Below are positions 51,821 through 61,457 of a DNA stretch of 64,000 bases, piece by piece (position 1 is the stretch's first letter; each line of letters opens with the position of its first letter). This DNA is from Catellatospora sp. KI3 (GTDB taxonomy: Bacteria; Actinomycetota; Actinomycetes; Mycobacteriales; Micromonosporaceae), in NCBI RefSeq assembly GCF_029948125.1, contig NZ_JASAMB010000001.1, forward strand, positions 62,001 to 126,000, written 5' to 3'. Both the position numbers and the translations under genes were made by a program. The notes below the pieces were generated by a model. The model saw only the letters and a program-made list of their open reading frames with translations. It was not told where the DNA came from and searched no databases.

Positions 51821-53160
51821 AGCCGCTCGAACCCCCGTACCAGTTCCCAGTCCGTCACGGCCGCGTCGAAGGCGGCCAGCTCGACCTTGGCGGCGTGGCC
51901 GTAGTGCTCGACCACCTCGTCGCCGAACGCGTCCCGGGCCACCGCCGAGGACTCCCAGCGCAGCAGCGCGTCGCGCAGCGTGGCGGGCATCCGCGGCGCG
52001 GCCGGGTCGGCGTAGGCGTTGCCCCGGAACTCCGGCTCCAGCTCCAGCTCGTGGTCGATGCCGTGCAGGGCGCCCGCGACCAGCGCGGCGATCGCCAGGT
52101 ACGGGTTCACGTCGCCGCCGGGCGAGCGGTGCTCCACCCGCAGCGACTGGTCGTGCCCGACCAGGCGCAGCGCGCAGGTGCGGTTGTCGCGGCCCCAGCG
52201 CAGCGCCGTCGGCGCGAACGAACCGGCCTGGTACCGCTTGTACGAGTTGATGTTCGGCGCGTACAGCACGCTCAGCTCGGACGTGGTGGCCAGCAGCCCC
52301 GCCAGCACCCGCTCCCCCAGCCCGCTCAGCGCGTGCCCGTCGGCCATCACCGGCCGCCCGTCGGCGTCGCGCAGCGAGAAGTGGATGTGGCAGGAGTTGC
52401 CCTCGCGCTGGTTCGGCTTGGCCATGAACGTCAGCGACATGCCCTGCGCGGCGGCGATCTCCTTGGCCCCATGCTTGTAGATCGAGTGCTGGTCGGCGGT
52501 CTTCAGCGCCTCGGCGTACCGGAACGCGATCTCGTGCTGGCCCAGGTTGCACTCGCCCTTGGCGCTCTCCGGGGACAGCCCCGCCCCGGCCATCGCCAGC
52601 CGGATCCCGCGCAGCAGCGGCTCCACCTTCGTGGTCCCCAGCAGCGAGTAGTCCACGTTGTACCCGTTGGCCGGCGTCAGCCCCTGGTAGCGCTTCGCGG
52701 CCGCCTGCTCGTACGTGTCCGCGTAGACGACGAACTCCAGCTCCGTCCCCACGTACGCGGTGAGGCCGCGCTCGGCCAGGCGGTCCAGCTGGCGGCGCAG
52801 GATCTGCCGCGGCGACTGCACCACCGGGCTGCCGTCGTGCCAGAGCACGTCCGCGAGCACCAGCGCGGTGCCGGGCAGCCAGGGCAGCGGGCGCAGGGTG
52901 CCGAAGTCTGGGGCGAGCACGAAGTCGCCGTACCCCTGCGACCAGCCGGAGACGGCGTAGCCGTCGACCGGGGTCATCTCGACGTCGACGGCGAGCAGGT
53001 AGTTGCACGCCTCGCTGCCGTGCGCCACCACCTCGTCCAGGAAGTAGGACGCGTGCAGGCGCTTGCCCTGCAGGCGGCCCTGCATGTCGGTCAGGGCGAG
53101 CAGCACCGTGTCGATCTCGCCCGCCTCGACCAGCGCGCGCAGGCGCTCCACCGACCACAT
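51817..53160 (-). CDS. glutamine synthetase family protein (PuuA-like gamma-glutamylpolyamine synthetase)
   Basis: This 447-aa member of the glutamine synthetase fold is of the short PuuA/GlnA3-type that ligates glutamate to putrescine or other polyamines or monoamines. Visible catalytic motifs are YVGTELEFVVY, NQREGNSCHIHFSL, INSYKRYQAGSFAPTALRWGRDNRTCALRL and VEHRSPGGDVNPYLAIAALVAGAL. ATG 53160 gives MWSVERLRALVEAGEIDTVLLALTDMQGRL, a normal start, and 30 codons of the longer frame are discarded. The N-terminal KS-type motif of assimilatory GS is altered, in keeping with a catabolic role. Confidence 0.88.
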   Translation of the reverse strand: MWSVERLRALVEAGEIDTVLLALTDMQGRLQGKRLHASYFLDEVVAHGSEACNYLLAVDVEMTPVDGYAVSGWSQGYGDFVLAPDFGTLRPLPWLPGTALVLADVLWHDGSPVVQSPRQILRRQLDRLAERGLTAYVGTELEFVVYADTYEQAAAKRYQGLTPANGYNVDYSLLGTTKVEPLLRGIRLAMAGAGLSPESAKGECNLGQHEIAFRYAEALKTADQHSIYKHGAKEIAAAQGMSLTFMAKPNQREGNSCHIHFSLRDADGRPVMADGHALSGLGERVLAGLLATTSELSVLYAPNINSYKRYQAGSFAPTALRWGRDNRTCALRLVGHDQSLRVEHRSPGGDVNPYLAIAALVAGALHGIDHELELEPEFRGNAYADPAAPRMPATLRDALLRWESSAVARDAFGDEVVEHYGHAAKVELAAFDAAVTDWELVRGFERL

Positions 53161-53302
53161 GTCCCAAGGTCTACCGGCACGCCCGACCGCCGTCAACCAC
53201 TTGCATGATTCGTTCTCCGCGCCGTCACCGCCGACTCCCACTCGGTGCAAAATCGTGACCGAGCCCTTCCGTTATCCGGGCCGATCGATTACCACTGACC
53301 GA

Positions 53303-54526
53303 ATGGGAGCGAGTGCACCAGCGGTGATCATCGGGGGCGGCGTGATCGGCTGCTCGCTGGCCTACCATCTCGGCCGGGCCGGTTGGCGCGACACGGTGCT
53401 GCTGGAGCAGCACGAACTGACCGAGGGCACGACCTGGCACACCGCCGGGTTCGTCACCTCGATGCGCGGCCCGGACGGCCCCGGCTGGCACGCCCGGCTG
53501 GCCGGCTACCTGCCCGCGCTGGCCGCGATGCTGCGCGCCGAGACGGGGCTCGACCCCGGCTGGCGCCCGGTCGGCGGGCTGCGCCTCGCGCTGTCCCATA
53601 CCCACGTCGACGAACTGCGGCGGCTGGCCCGCCGCGCCGACGAGCTGGGCGTGCCGCTGGAGCTGCGCGGCGCCTCGGCCACCATGAACCTCGCCCCGCG
53701 CCTGGACCTCACCGACGTGCAGGCCGCCGCGTGGCTGCCGGGTGAGGGCTTCGTGCGCCCCAAGGACTTCGTGGGCGCGCTGGTCGCGGGCGCGCGGACG
53801 CACGGCGCCGACATCCGCACGGGGGTACGGGTCACCGGCATCGACGCCACCGGCGGGGCCGTCCGCGCCGTCCACACCAGCGACGGCGTGATCGAGACAC
53901 CGGTCGTCGTCAACGCGGCCGGGGCCGCCGCCGGGGCCGTCGGCGCACTGGCCGGGGTCGGCGTGCCCGTCGTCCCGGTGCTGCACCAGTACGGCGTCAC
54001 CGACGTACTGCAGCCCGCGCTCGACCCCGACACCACCCCCACCTGCCGCGTACCCGAGCAGCAGTTCTACCTGCGCGGCGCCAACGGCGCCGTGATCATC
54101 GGCGGTAGCCGCCCCGACCCGGTGGCCGCCTGGCCCGCCGGGGACGCCGAGCCGCTGGCCAAAGCCCGCGACCTGGCCGAACCGGACGACGCCGCGTTCG
54201 CGCGGCTGTGGCAGCTGGCCCGCGCCCGCATGCCGGAGCTGGCGCAGGCGAAACTCGCCAAGATCATGCACGGCGTGGAGGCGTACACCCCCGACGGCGC
54301 CCCGCTCGCGGGCCCGACCACCCTGCCCGGCCTCTGGATCGCCGCAGGCGGCGGCCTGCACGGCATGGCCCTGGCCGGCGGCCTCGGCCGCCACCTCGCC
54401 GAATGGATCACCACCGGCTCGTCCACCTGGGACCTGACCGCCCTGCTCCCCGACCGCTTCGGCCCCTCCGCCACCAACCGCGACTGGCTCACCACCCGAG
54501 CCCTCGCCACCCTCGCCCGCACCTGA
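53303..54526 (+). CDS. FAD-dependent oxidoreductase (DAO/dimethylglycine dehydrogenase-like)
   Basis: The 407-aa flavoprotein has the dinucleotide-binding VIIGGGVIGCSLAYHLG at the N-terminus and the TTWHTAGFVTSMR motif typical of the sarcosine/dimethylglycine dehydrogenase branch, then DGAPLAGPTTLPGLWIAAGGGLHGMALAGGLG at the C-terminus. It lacks the C-terminal folate-binding domain of full dimethylglycine dehydrogenases. It is divergent from the GS-like gene over a 142-base gap, so it can share regulation with the operon and supply the amine-oxidising step (PuuB position). ATG 53303 is chosen over the long upstream frame, which lies antisense to the GS-like gene. Confidence 0.85.
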   Translation: MGASAPAVIIGGGVIGCSLAYHLGRAGWRDTVLLEQHELTEGTTWHTAGFVTSMRGPDGPGWHARLAGYLPALAAMLRAETGLDPGWRPVGGLRLALSHTHVDELRRLARRADELGVPLELRGASATMNLAPRLDLTDVQAAAWLPGEGFVRPKDFVGALVAGARTHGADIRTGVRVTGIDATGGAVRAVHTSDGVIETPVVVNAAGAAAGAVGALAGVGVPVVPVLHQYGVTDVLQPALDPDTTPTCRVPEQQFYLRGANGAVIIGGSRPDPVAAWPAGDAEPLAKARDLAEPDDAAFARLWQLARARMPELAQAKLAKIMHGVEAYTPDGAPLAGPTTLPGLWIAAGGGLHGMALAGGLGRHLAEWITTGSSTWDLTALLPDRFGPSATNRDWLTTRALATLART

Positions 54527-54653
54527 CCCCGCCCCGCACCACCAACCCGCGCCGCCGCCCCGCCACGTTGATCATGAACTTATGGACGTGTTCGACGGCG
54601 TGTCCCCACCCCGTCACCGTGATCACCCGCGCGGCGCGCGGCGGGCGCGGCGG

Positions 54654-55163
54654 TCAGTCGGCGGCGGGTTTGGGGGCGGCAGCGGGGCCGGTTGTCTCGA
54701 CGGTGCTGGCGAGCTGGGACCAGATCATGCCGGTCTGGTGCGCGAGCGCGCCGACCACGGCGGGCACCACCGGCAGCAGCCAGTCGGCCAGCCAGCCGGT
54801 ATGCGGCAGGTTGAGCACCACGATCGCCGCGACCGCCCCGCCCAGCCCGTGTACGCTCGCCCGCCACGCCGCCCGCCCGGTGTGCGCGACCGCCGCCCGC
54901 CGGGCCGCCTTGTCGTTGAGGTCGGGGAACCCGCCCAGGGCCTTGGCGTCGCGCCGGCCGAAGTTGAAACCGGCCACGGCCAGGCACACCGAGCAGCCGA
55001 CGGTGACGGCGACCAGGCTGTCGCGGGTCAGCAGCATCATGAGGGCGCCCGCGGCGCCACCGCTGCCGATGGCGATGACGGCGCGGATCCACTCCTGCTT
55101 CTCTCCGGGGTACCAGTAGTACTTCGTGGTGGTTTCAGAGAGCTGTTTTACGATCCGCCCCAT
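54654..55163 (-). CDS. hypothetical membrane protein
   Basis: The 169-aa protein begins MGRIVKQLSETTTKYYWYPGEKQEWIRAVIAIG and has two hydrophobic hairpins (about residues 28-65 and 105-145) separated by a charged loop with GRRDAKALGGFPDLNDKAARRA. I recognise no family. ATG 55163 is preferred because GAGGTG lies nine bases upstream; a GTG at 55190 would add nine residues. The 150-base region upstream is less GC-rich than average and probably contains its promoter. Confidence 0.65.
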   Translation of the reverse strand: MGRIVKQLSETTTKYYWYPGEKQEWIRAVIAIGSGGAAGALMMLLTRDSLVAVTVGCSVCLAVAGFNFGRRDAKALGGFPDLNDKAARRAAVAHTGRAAWRASVHGLGGAVAAIVVLNLPHTGWLADWLLPVVPAVVGALAHQTGMIWSQLASTVETTGPAAAPKPAAD

Positions 55164-55316
55164 CGGGGAAGTCACCTCGCCGGCCGTCACATGTGGTCAG
55201 CACCAATCGTTACCTAAAGTAGTTACGAAAGTGCTCAAAGTCACGATAGCCGGATCGTGGCTGCGGCGTGGCGCGCGTGGAAGTTCCAGCGATGCGACGA
55301 ACCCGTCGGTGCGGCG

Positions 55317-56159
55317 TCAGAACAGGACGGTGGCGAAGGCGCCGACCTGGCGGAACCCGAGGCGGTCGTAGACGCGCCGGGCCGGGGTGTTGAAGTCGTT
55401 GACGTACAGGCTGACCGACGGGGACACCCGGCGCAGCGCGTCGCGCACCACCGCGGCCATCCCGGCGGTGGCGTAGCCGTGGCCGCGGTACGCGGGCTCG
55501 ACCCATACCCCCTGGATCTGGGCGGTGTGCCGGGTGACGACGGCGAGTTCGGCCTTGAACACCACCTGGCCGTCGACGATCCGGGCGTACGACCGTCCGG
55601 CGCGCACCAGCTCCGCGACCCGCCCCCGGTAGCCGCGCCCGCCGTCCTCGCCCAGCGGCGAAACCCCGACCTCCTCGGTGTACATCGCCACCGAGGCCGG
55701 GAAGACCAGGTCCACCTCGTCCGGCCGCACCTGGCGGACCAGCGGGTCGGGCTTGACCGACGACAGCGCGTCCAGCACCAGCAGCGGCTGGCACGCCCGC
55801 ACCGTACGCTCCGGGCCCCAGCTCGGGCGCAGCTTGTCCCACAGGCTCAGCACCGCTTCGGCCTCGCCGACCAGCGACGCGCAGACCCGGGGCTGACCGC
55901 TGATCATCTCGGCGAACGCGTCCACCGCGGCGGCGTTGGCGCCGACCGGGGACACCTGCCCGCCGGACCAGAGCACCGCCTCGGGCTGCCGCCTGCCGCC
56001 GTACCCGTACAGCCGCCCGTCGGCGCGCCAGCCCAGGCCGCGCACCGCCACCCGCTCCGCCACCTGCGCCGCCGCGACCGGATGTGCGGCCAGGAGACGT
56101 TCCACTGCGGCACGGTCGGCCTCGGCCAACTGCCGCACCGGGAGGGTGAGCATGACCAC
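55317..56159 (-). CDS. GNAT acetyltransferase with N-terminal DUF4081
   Basis: The 280-aa protein combines an N-terminal DUF4081 domain (about residues 1-130) with a C-terminal GNAT domain showing IQGVWVEPAYRGHGYATAGMAAVVRDAL (acetyl-CoA motif A) and SLYVNDFNTPARRVYDRLGFRQVGAF. The architecture is that of mycobacterial Rv2867c, which lies beside ispG and the site-2 protease gene in a conserved block. Here a PadR gene in the opposite direction lies between it and ispG. The acetylated substrate is unknown. Confidence 0.9.
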   Translation of the reverse strand: MVMLTLPVRQLAEADRAAVERLLAAHPVAAAQVAERVAVRGLGWRADGRLYGYGGRRQPEAVLWSGGQVSPVGANAAAVDAFAEMISGQPRVCASLVGEAEAVLSLWDKLRPSWGPERTVRACQPLLVLDALSSVKPDPLVRQVRPDEVDLVFPASVAMYTEEVGVSPLGEDGGRGYRGRVAELVRAGRSYARIVDGQVVFKAELAVVTRHTAQIQGVWVEPAYRGHGYATAGMAAVVRDALRRVSPSVSLYVNDFNTPARRVYDRLGFRQVGAFATVLF

Positions 56160-56224
56160 AGCCTAGTGAGATCTTCGCGTCATGCCAGTGGTATCCCCGA
56201 GCCGGTTGCGTCTCGACACGTTGC

Positions 56225-56245
56225 CGATATATCGTTAACGTATCG
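56225..56245 (+). promoter_or_regulatory. AT-rich palindromes upstream of the His-rich PadR gene
   Basis: The perfect palindromes CGATATATCG (56225-56234) and CGTTAACG (56233-56240) overlap by two bases and are followed by TATCG, 28-48 bases before the PadR start codon. The site is strikingly AT-rich for this genome and lies in the 113-base divergent region with the GNAT gene, so it could control both. PadR regulators usually bind their own promoters. Confidence 0.5.
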
Positions 56246-56272
56246 ACGACAGATCAGCGATAGGAGCATGAC

Positions 56273-56902
56273 ATGCTGCGACACCACCACGAGCGCCGGA
56301 TGCGCCACCACGACCGCCATGGACACGGCCACGAGGACCACCACGGAGACCACGACCCGCGCCGGTTCGCCTTCGGGCCGATGCGCCCGCCGTTCGGCGG
56401 CTTCGGCCCCGGGTTCGGACCCGGCGGGCGCGGCGGCGGACACGGCCGGGGCGGCGGCCGGGGCAGGCGGGGCAACGTCCGCGCCGCGGTGCTCGGCCTG
56501 CTCAAGGAACGACCCATGCACGGGTACGAAATGATCTCCGAGCTGGAGGCCCGCACCGGCGGCGTATGGCGCCCCAGCCCCGGCTCGATCTACCCCACGC
56601 TCCAGCTGCTGGAGGACGAGGGGCTGATCGTCAGCGAGGAGAGCGGCGGCCGCAAGCGGTTCTCGCTCACCGAGGCCGGCCAGGCGGAGGCGGCCCGGAC
56701 CACCGACAACGGCGGCCGGCCGCCGTGGCAGCAGTTCGACGCGGAGCACATCGCCGAGGCGCAGGAGTTCCGCCAGGCTGGCGTGGCGCTGATGGAGGCG
56801 CTGCGGCAGATCGGCATCAGCGGCACCGAGGCGCAGCGCCAGGCGGCCCTGGAGGTCCTGGTCGACGCCCGCCGCCGCCTGTACACCATCCTCGCCGAGT
56901 GA
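56273..56902 (+). CDS. PadR family regulator with His/Gly-rich N-terminal extension
   Basis: The 209-aa regulator has about 65 N-terminal residues rich in His (MLRHHHERRMRHHDRHGHGH) and Gly/Arg/Pro, then a PadR winged helix (GNVRAAVLGLLKERPMHGYEMISELEARTGGVWRPSPGSIYPTLQLLEDEGL and RKRFSLTEAG) and a helical C-terminus. The poly-His extension may bind Ni, Zn or Cu or simply be a flexible linker. The ATG has AGGAG six bases upstream. No transporter gene is adjacent; the divergent neighbour is the DUF4081 GNAT. Confidence 0.88.
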   Translation: MLRHHHERRMRHHDRHGHGHEDHHGDHDPRRFAFGPMRPPFGGFGPGFGPGGRGGGHGRGGGRGRRGNVRAAVLGLLKERPMHGYEMISELEARTGGVWRPSPGSIYPTLQLLEDEGLIVSEESGGRKRFSLTEAGQAEAARTTDNGGRPPWQQFDAEHIAEAQEFRQAGVALMEALRQIGISGTEAQRQAALEVLVDARRRLYTILAE

Positions 56903-56948
56903 CCCCGCAGGCGGCAGACCCGCCGCCCGCCCCGCCCGCCCAGAAATC

Positions 56949-57007
56949 GACGCTGGCCTATCTAGAGCACAACTTTCCGAGTTTCGTCCTCCAGATCGGC
57001 CAGTGTC
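56949..57007. repeat. family C 59-bp hairpin element, copy 4 (degenerate)
   Basis: It starts GACGCTGGCCTATCTAGAGC and ends CGGCCAGTGTC; the stem is interrupted, so this is the most diverged copy. It lies in the convergent gap between the PadR gene and ispG. Confidence 0.7.
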
Positions 57008-57050
57008 GATGCCAAGTCGGCGCGCGCGAGGTGGCCGAGCCGGAAACGGC

Positions 57051-57087
57051 CCGAGGCCACCGGATCTCAGGGATCCGGTGGCCTCGG
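57051..57087 (-). terminator. strong terminator hairpin after ispG
   Basis: A perfect 16-bp stem (57051-57066 with 57072-57087; CGAGGCCACCGGATC and its complement) with a 5-base loop starts 18 bases after the ispG stop. It can function in both directions between convergent genes. Confidence 0.85.
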
Positions 57088-57105
57088 CCGTACGCGTTGA
57101 ACGGG

Positions 57106-58272
57106 TCAGTGCACGGTGACCAGCGGGGCGGCCGGTTCGCCGTCGCCCAGCGGGTCGATGCCCAGCGCCTCGGCGATCTTCATCGCCTCCTCGACCAGGG
57201 TCTCCACGATCATCGACTCGGGCACGGTCTTGATGACCTGGCCCTTGACGAAGATCTGGCCCTTGCCGTTGCCGGACGCGACGCCGAGGTCGGCCTCGCG
57301 CGCCTCGCCCGGGCCGTTGACGACGCAGCCCATGACCGCCACCCGCAGCGGGGCCGGGAAGCCCTCCAGCGCCGCGGTGACCTGCTCGGCCAGCGTGTAC
57401 ACGTCGACCTGGGCGCGGCCGCAGGACGGGCAGGAGACGATCTCCAGGCCGCGCTCCTTGAGGCCGAGCGCCTCCAGGATCGCGGTGCCGACCTTGATCT
57501 CCTCGACCGGCGGGGCCGACAGCGACACCCGGATGGTGTCGCCGATGCCGTCGGCCAGCAGCGAGCCGAACGCCACCGACGACTTGATCGTGCCCTGGAA
57601 CGCCGGGCCCGCCTCGGTCACGCCGAGGTGCAGCGGGTAGTCGCACTTCTGCGCCAGCAGCCGGTACGCCTTGACCATCACGACCGGGTCGTTGTGCTTC
57701 ACGCTGATCTTGATGTCGCGGAACCCGTGCTCCTCGAACAGCGAGCACTCCCACAGCGCGGACTCGACCAGCGCCTCCGGCGTGGCCTTGCCGTACTTCT
57801 CCAGCAGGCGCTTGTCCAGCGAGCCGGCGTTGACGCCGATGCGGATCGGCACCCCGGCGGCCGAGGCGGCCGCCGCGATCTCCTTGACCTTGTCGTCGAA
57901 CTGCCGGATGTTGCCCGGGTTCACCCGGACCGCCGCGCAGCCCGCGTCGATGGCCGCGAAGACGTACTTCGGCTGGAAGTGGATGTCGGCGATGACCGGG
58001 ATCGGCGACTTGCGCGCGATCGCGGGCAGCGCCTCGACGTCGTCCTGGGACGGCACCGCGACCCGCACGATCTGGCAGCCGGACGCGGTCAGCTCCGCGA
58101 TCTGCTGCAGCGTCGCGTTGACATCCGAGGTCAGCGTGGTCGTCATCGACTGCACGCTGATCGGGGCGCCGCCGCCGACCGGAACCGAGCCGACCATGAT
58201 CTGCCGGCTCTGGCGCCGGGGCGTGATCGGTGCGGGGGGAGCTGCCGGCATGCCAAGGTTGATCGCTGTCAC
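57106..58272 (-). CDS. ispG: 4-hydroxy-3-methylbut-2-enyl diphosphate synthase (flavodoxin)
   Basis: IspG (GcpE) converts methylerythritol cyclodiphosphate to HMBPP with a 4Fe-4S cluster. The 388-aa protein has [22 protein letters not shown] near residue 38, [21 protein letters not shown], and the cluster cysteines in [12 protein letters not shown] and [16 protein letters not shown] 58272 is the frame start. It follows the site-2 protease gene by 7 bases and dxr beyond, the conserved actinobacterial order dxr-rip-ispG. Confidence 0.97.
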   Translation of the reverse strand: MTAINLGMPAAPPAPITPRRQSRQIMVGSVPVGGGAPISVQSMTTTLTSDVNATLQQIAELTASGCQIVRVAVPSQDDVEALPAIARKSPIPVIADIHFQPKYVFAAIDAGCAAVRVNPGNIRQFDDKVKEIAAAASAAGVPIRIGVNAGSLDKRLLEKYGKATPEALVESALWECSLFEEHGFRDIKISVKHNDPVVMVKAYRLLAQKCDYPLHLGVTEAGPAFQGTIKSSVAFGSLLADGIGDTIRVSLSAPPVEEIKVGTAILEALGLKERGLEIVSCPSCGRAQVDVYTLAEQVTAALEGFPAPLRVAVMGCVVNGPGEAREADLGVASGNGKGQIFVKGQVIKTVPESMIVETLVEEAMKIAEALGIDPLGDGEPAAPLVTVH

Positions 58273-58279
58273 AGTTCTC

Positions 58280-59503
58280 TCACTTGATCGTGATGGGGTT
58301 GACGATGTCCGCGGTCACGGTCAGCAACGTGAACGCGCCGAAGACCAGGATGACGGTATAGGTCAGCGGCATGAGCTTGAAGTAGTCGACCCGGCCCGGG
58401 TCGGGCTTGCGCAACCGAGCGTAGACCCATGACCTGATTCTCTCGAACCAGGCGATCGCGATATGTCCCCCGTCAAGGGGAAGCAGCGGCAGCAGGTTGA
58501 ACACGCCGACGAACAGGTTCAGCGTGATGAACAGCATCCAGAACATGTTCCAGAGGCCGTTCTCGACCGCCTCGCCGCCCAGGCGGCTCGCGCCGACGAC
58601 GCTGATCGGGGTGTTCGGGTCGCGCTCCTCGCCCGCGATGGCCGAGAACAGGTTCGGGATCCGCTGCGGGAACTGCTTCATCGCCTCGAAGGTGCCCCTG
58701 GCCAGCACCCCGGCGTAGTCCGCCGAGGCGCCGAACGCCTCACCGGCCGAGTACTTGACCATGAACGGGATCTGCGGGTTCAGACCCACGCCGATCGCCG
58801 ACACCTTCTTGGTGCTGCCGTCGGTCAGCTGCCGTTCGACGGCGGCCGGGGTGATCGTCACCTGCTGCTGGACGCCGTCACGCAGCACTGTCAGCGTCGT
58901 CGGCTTGCCCGCCTCGAGCGGCCGGATCTTGTCGATCGCCTCGCCCCACGTGCTCACCGCAGCGCCGTTGACCGCCGTGAGGCGGTCTCCGTTGCGCAGG
59001 CCTGCCGCGATCGCGGGGCTCTGCGGGTCACCGGCGGCGCAGTCGCGCAGGGGCAGCGTCGGCACGACACACGGCTGCACGTCGAGCACGGCCGGCTGGG
59101 CCGTGAACTCCTGGCCGCGCGGCAGCGCCGGGTTGGGCAGGCCGAAGGAGATCGCCACCAGGAACAGCGCGACCGCGGCGAGGATGAAGTGCACCGCGGA
59201 ACCGGCCGACATCACGATCGTCCGCTTCCACACCGGGTACCGCCACATGGCGCGCTCGTCGTCGGCGTCCTCGTCCTGCGGGGTCATGCCCGTGATCTTC
59301 ACGAAGCCGCCCAGGGGGATGCCCTTGACGCCGTACTCGGTCTCGCCTCGCTTGAAGGACCACAGCGTCGGCCCGAAGCCGACGAAGTAGCGGGTGACCT
59401 TCATGCCGAACGCTTTCGCGGTGCTCATGTGCCCGGCTTCGTGCAGGCTGACCGAGATCAGGATCGCCAGCGCGAACAGGATCAACCCGATGATGTACGC
59501 CAT
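58280..59503 (-). CDS. M50 site-2 protease (RseP/Rip1 type)
   Basis: This 407-aa intramembrane zinc protease cleaves membrane anti-sigma factors or other single-span proteins. HEAGH is at residues 21-25 in the first helix, a PDZ domain ([29 protein letters not shown]) lies in the middle, and the third zinc ligand is in [16 protein letters not shown] near residue 345. It corresponds to mycobacterial Rip1. The start overlaps the dxr stop by one base (TGATG). Confidence 0.94.
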   Translation of the reverse strand: MAYIIGLILFALAILISVSLHEAGHMSTAKAFGMKVTRYFVGFGPTLWSFKRGETEYGVKGIPLGGFVKITGMTPQDEDADDERAMWRYPVWKRTIVMSAGSAVHFILAAVALFLVAISFGLPNPALPRGQEFTAQPAVLDVQPCVVPTLPLRDCAAGDPQSPAIAAGLRNGDRLTAVNGAAVSTWGEAIDKIRPLEAGKPTTLTVLRDGVQQQVTITPAAVERQLTDGSTKKVSAIGVGLNPQIPFMVKYSAGEAFGASADYAGVLARGTFEAMKQFPQRIPNLFSAIAGEERDPNTPISVVGASRLGGEAVENGLWNMFWMLFITLNLFVGVFNLLPLLPLDGGHIAIAWFERIRSWVYARLRKPDPGRVDYFKLMPLTYTVILVFGAFTLLTVTADIVNPITIK

Positions 59504-60702
59504 CAGGCACCTTTCTCCTTGATCAGTTCATGAGCCCGGGTGCGCGCCCAGTGCTCGGCGCCGAGCACATCATCGACCGTACCCGGTTCGTCGAAGTCCG
59601 GCGCACCGGAGAGGATCTCCGCCACGGTGTCCACGATCGCCAGGAACGGCAGCCGCCCCGCTGTGAAAGCCGCCACACACTCCTCGTTGGCCGCGTTGTA
59701 GATGGCCGGCCGGCACCGCCCGGCCCGGCCCGCCGCCTTGGCCAGTTCCACCGCCGGGAACGCCTCGGTGTCCAGCGGCCGCAGCTCCCAGTTGTGGGCC
59801 AGCGTCCAGTCGACCGGCGCGGCCGCGTACGGCACCCGGTCCGGCCAGCCGAGCCCCAGCGCGATCGGCAGCCGCATGTCCGGGGGGCTCGCCTGCGCCA
59901 GCGTCGACCCGTCGGTGAACTCGACGAGCGAGTGCAGCACCGACTGCGGGTGCACCATCACCTCGATGTCGTCGTACGAGATCCCGAACAGCTCGTGCGC
60001 CTCGATCACCTCGAGGCCCTTGTTCACCAGCGTCGCCGAGTTGATCGTCACCACCGGGCCCATGTCCCAGGTCGGGTGCTTGAGCGCCTCCTCGACCGTG
60101 ACCCCGGTCAGCTCCTCGCGCCGCCGCCCCCGGAACGCGCCCCCGGACGCGGTCAGGATCAGCCGCCGCACCTCGGCACGCGAGCCGCCGCGCAGGCACT
60201 GCGCCAGCGCCGAGTGCTCGCTGTCCACCGGGATGATCTGCCCCGGCGCGGCCGCCGCCCGCACCAGCGGACCACCCGCGACCAGCGACTCCTTGTTCGC
60301 CAGGGCGAGCAGCCGACCCGCCTTCAGCGCGGCCAGCGTCGGCGCCAGACCGAGCGAGCCGACCACGCCGTTGAGCACCAGATCGGCGGGCCACTGGGCG
60401 AGTTCGGTCATCGCCTGCGGCCCGGCCAGAATCTTCGGCAGTTTGAAGTCCCCGGACGACCAGCCGCGCCGCTGCGCCTCGGCGTAGAACGCCAGCTGCA
60501 GGTCCTGCGCCGCGGTCGCCTTGGCCACGCCGACCGCCTCGACGCCCAGCTCCAGCGCCTGCGCGGCGAGCAGCTCCACGTTGCCGCCGCCGGCGCCCAG
60601 GGCGACCACGCGGAACCGGTCCGGGTTGCGGCGCACGATGTCGATCGCCTGCGTGCCGATCGACCCGGTCGAGCCGAGCAGCACAATCTCGCGGGGGTTC
60701 AT
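59503..60702 (-). CDS. dxr: 1-deoxy-D-xylulose 5-phosphate reductoisomerase
   Basis: DXR makes methylerythritol phosphate, the committed MEP-pathway step. The 399-aa protein has the NADPH loop [16 protein letters not shown] at the N-terminus, [12 protein letters not shown], the metal/substrate site [26 protein letters not shown] and a C-terminal helical domain. It begins the dxr-M50-ispG series, with a one-base overlap downstream. Start ATG 60702. Confidence 0.97.
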   Translation of the reverse strand: MNPREIVLLGSTGSIGTQAIDIVRRNPDRFRVVALGAGGGNVELLAAQALELGVEAVGVAKATAAQDLQLAFYAEAQRRGWSSGDFKLPKILAGPQAMTELAQWPADLVLNGVVGSLGLAPTLAALKAGRLLALANKESLVAGGPLVRAAAAPGQIIPVDSEHSALAQCLRGGSRAEVRRLILTASGGAFRGRRREELTGVTVEEALKHPTWDMGPVVTINSATLVNKGLEVIEAHELFGISYDDIEVMVHPQSVLHSLVEFTDGSTLAQASPPDMRLPIALGLGWPDRVPYAAAPVDWTLAHNWELRPLDTEAFPAVELAKAAGRAGRCRPAIYNAANEECVAAFTAGRLPFLAIVDTVAEILSGAPDFDEPGTVDDVLGAEHWARTRAHELIKEKGA

Positions 60703-60787
60703 CAGCCCATTCTCGCCGAACCGCGCACCGGCCGCCCTCCCGGGCTACTCGTCGAGCAGCACCGCCGGGTCGACCGGGTGGGGGGCT

Positions 60788-60845
60788 GCAGTTTCGGGGA
60801 AAGTGCGGGAATCTTGGGCCGGGTTCGTGCAGTTTCCCCGAAACT
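60788..60845. repeat. family A 58-bp palindromic element, copy 3
   Basis: Arms CAGTTTCGGGGAAAGTG and CAGTTTCCCCGAAACTG with a 24-base core containing GAATCTTGGGCCGG. It lies between dxr and a GNAT gene, 45 bases beyond the stop of the latter. Confidence 0.85.
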
Positions 60846-60890
60846 GCAGCCGATCATGGCGGCGCGCGGCGCCCGGGGGCGCGGCGGGGG

Positions 60891-61457
60891 TCAGGGGTGG
60901 GCGACGTAGTGCTCGGCGGGCATGGCGTACCAGCGGGAGGTGCGGCCGAGGCGGGTCATGCCGAGGCGGCGCATCACGGCCAGCGACGGGGCGTTGTCGG
61001 GCTTGGCGATCGCGTGCACCTCGGGTAGGGCGAGCTGCGCGAAGGCGTACTCGAGTAGGACCCTTGCCGCCTCGGTGGCGTAGCCGTGTCCCCACGAGTC
61101 GGGGTGGAGGTGCCAGGCGATCTCGACCTCTCCGGCGCCGGGGACGCCGTCGTCGGGCTCGGGCAGCGGTTTGAGCGCGACAGACCCGGCGACCAGCCCG
61201 GTGTCGCGCACCTGCACCGCCCAGAGGCCGTAGCCGGGCTGTGCCGCGTACCCCTCGATGCGCCGCAGGACCGCGGCCCGCGCCTGCTCGCGGGTGGTCA
61301 GCGGCACCGGCATGCCCAGCCAGCGGGTGACCTCGTCGCGCCGGTAGATGTCGAAGGTCCGGTCGACGTCGGCGGCCGTGTCCGCCCACTCCCGGATGAC
61401 CAGCCGCCCGGTCTCGCGGATGACCCCGCCGCGACCGCTCACGTCCTCGTACCGCAT
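60891..61457 (-). CDS. GNAT acetyltransferase (RimJ/RimL type)
   Basis: The 188-aa protein shows the GNAT_3 pattern: IRETGRLVIREWADTAADVDRTFDIYRRDEVTRWLG near the start, VEIAWHLHPDSWGHGYATEAARVLLEYAF (acetyl-CoA binding) and VHAIAKPDNAPSLAVMRRLGM near the end. Such enzymes acetylate N-termini of ribosomal proteins or small molecules. ATG 61457 is preferred; the longer frame to 61646 has no similarity upstream. Confidence 0.85.
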   Translation of the reverse strand: MRYEDVSGRGGVIRETGRLVIREWADTAADVDRTFDIYRRDEVTRWLGMPVPLTTREQARAAVLRRIEGYAAQPGYGLWAVQVRDTGLVAGSVALKPLPEPDDGVPGAGEVEIAWHLHPDSWGHGYATEAARVLLEYAFAQLALPEVHAIAKPDNAPSLAVMRRLGMTRLGRTSRWYAMPAEHYVAHP

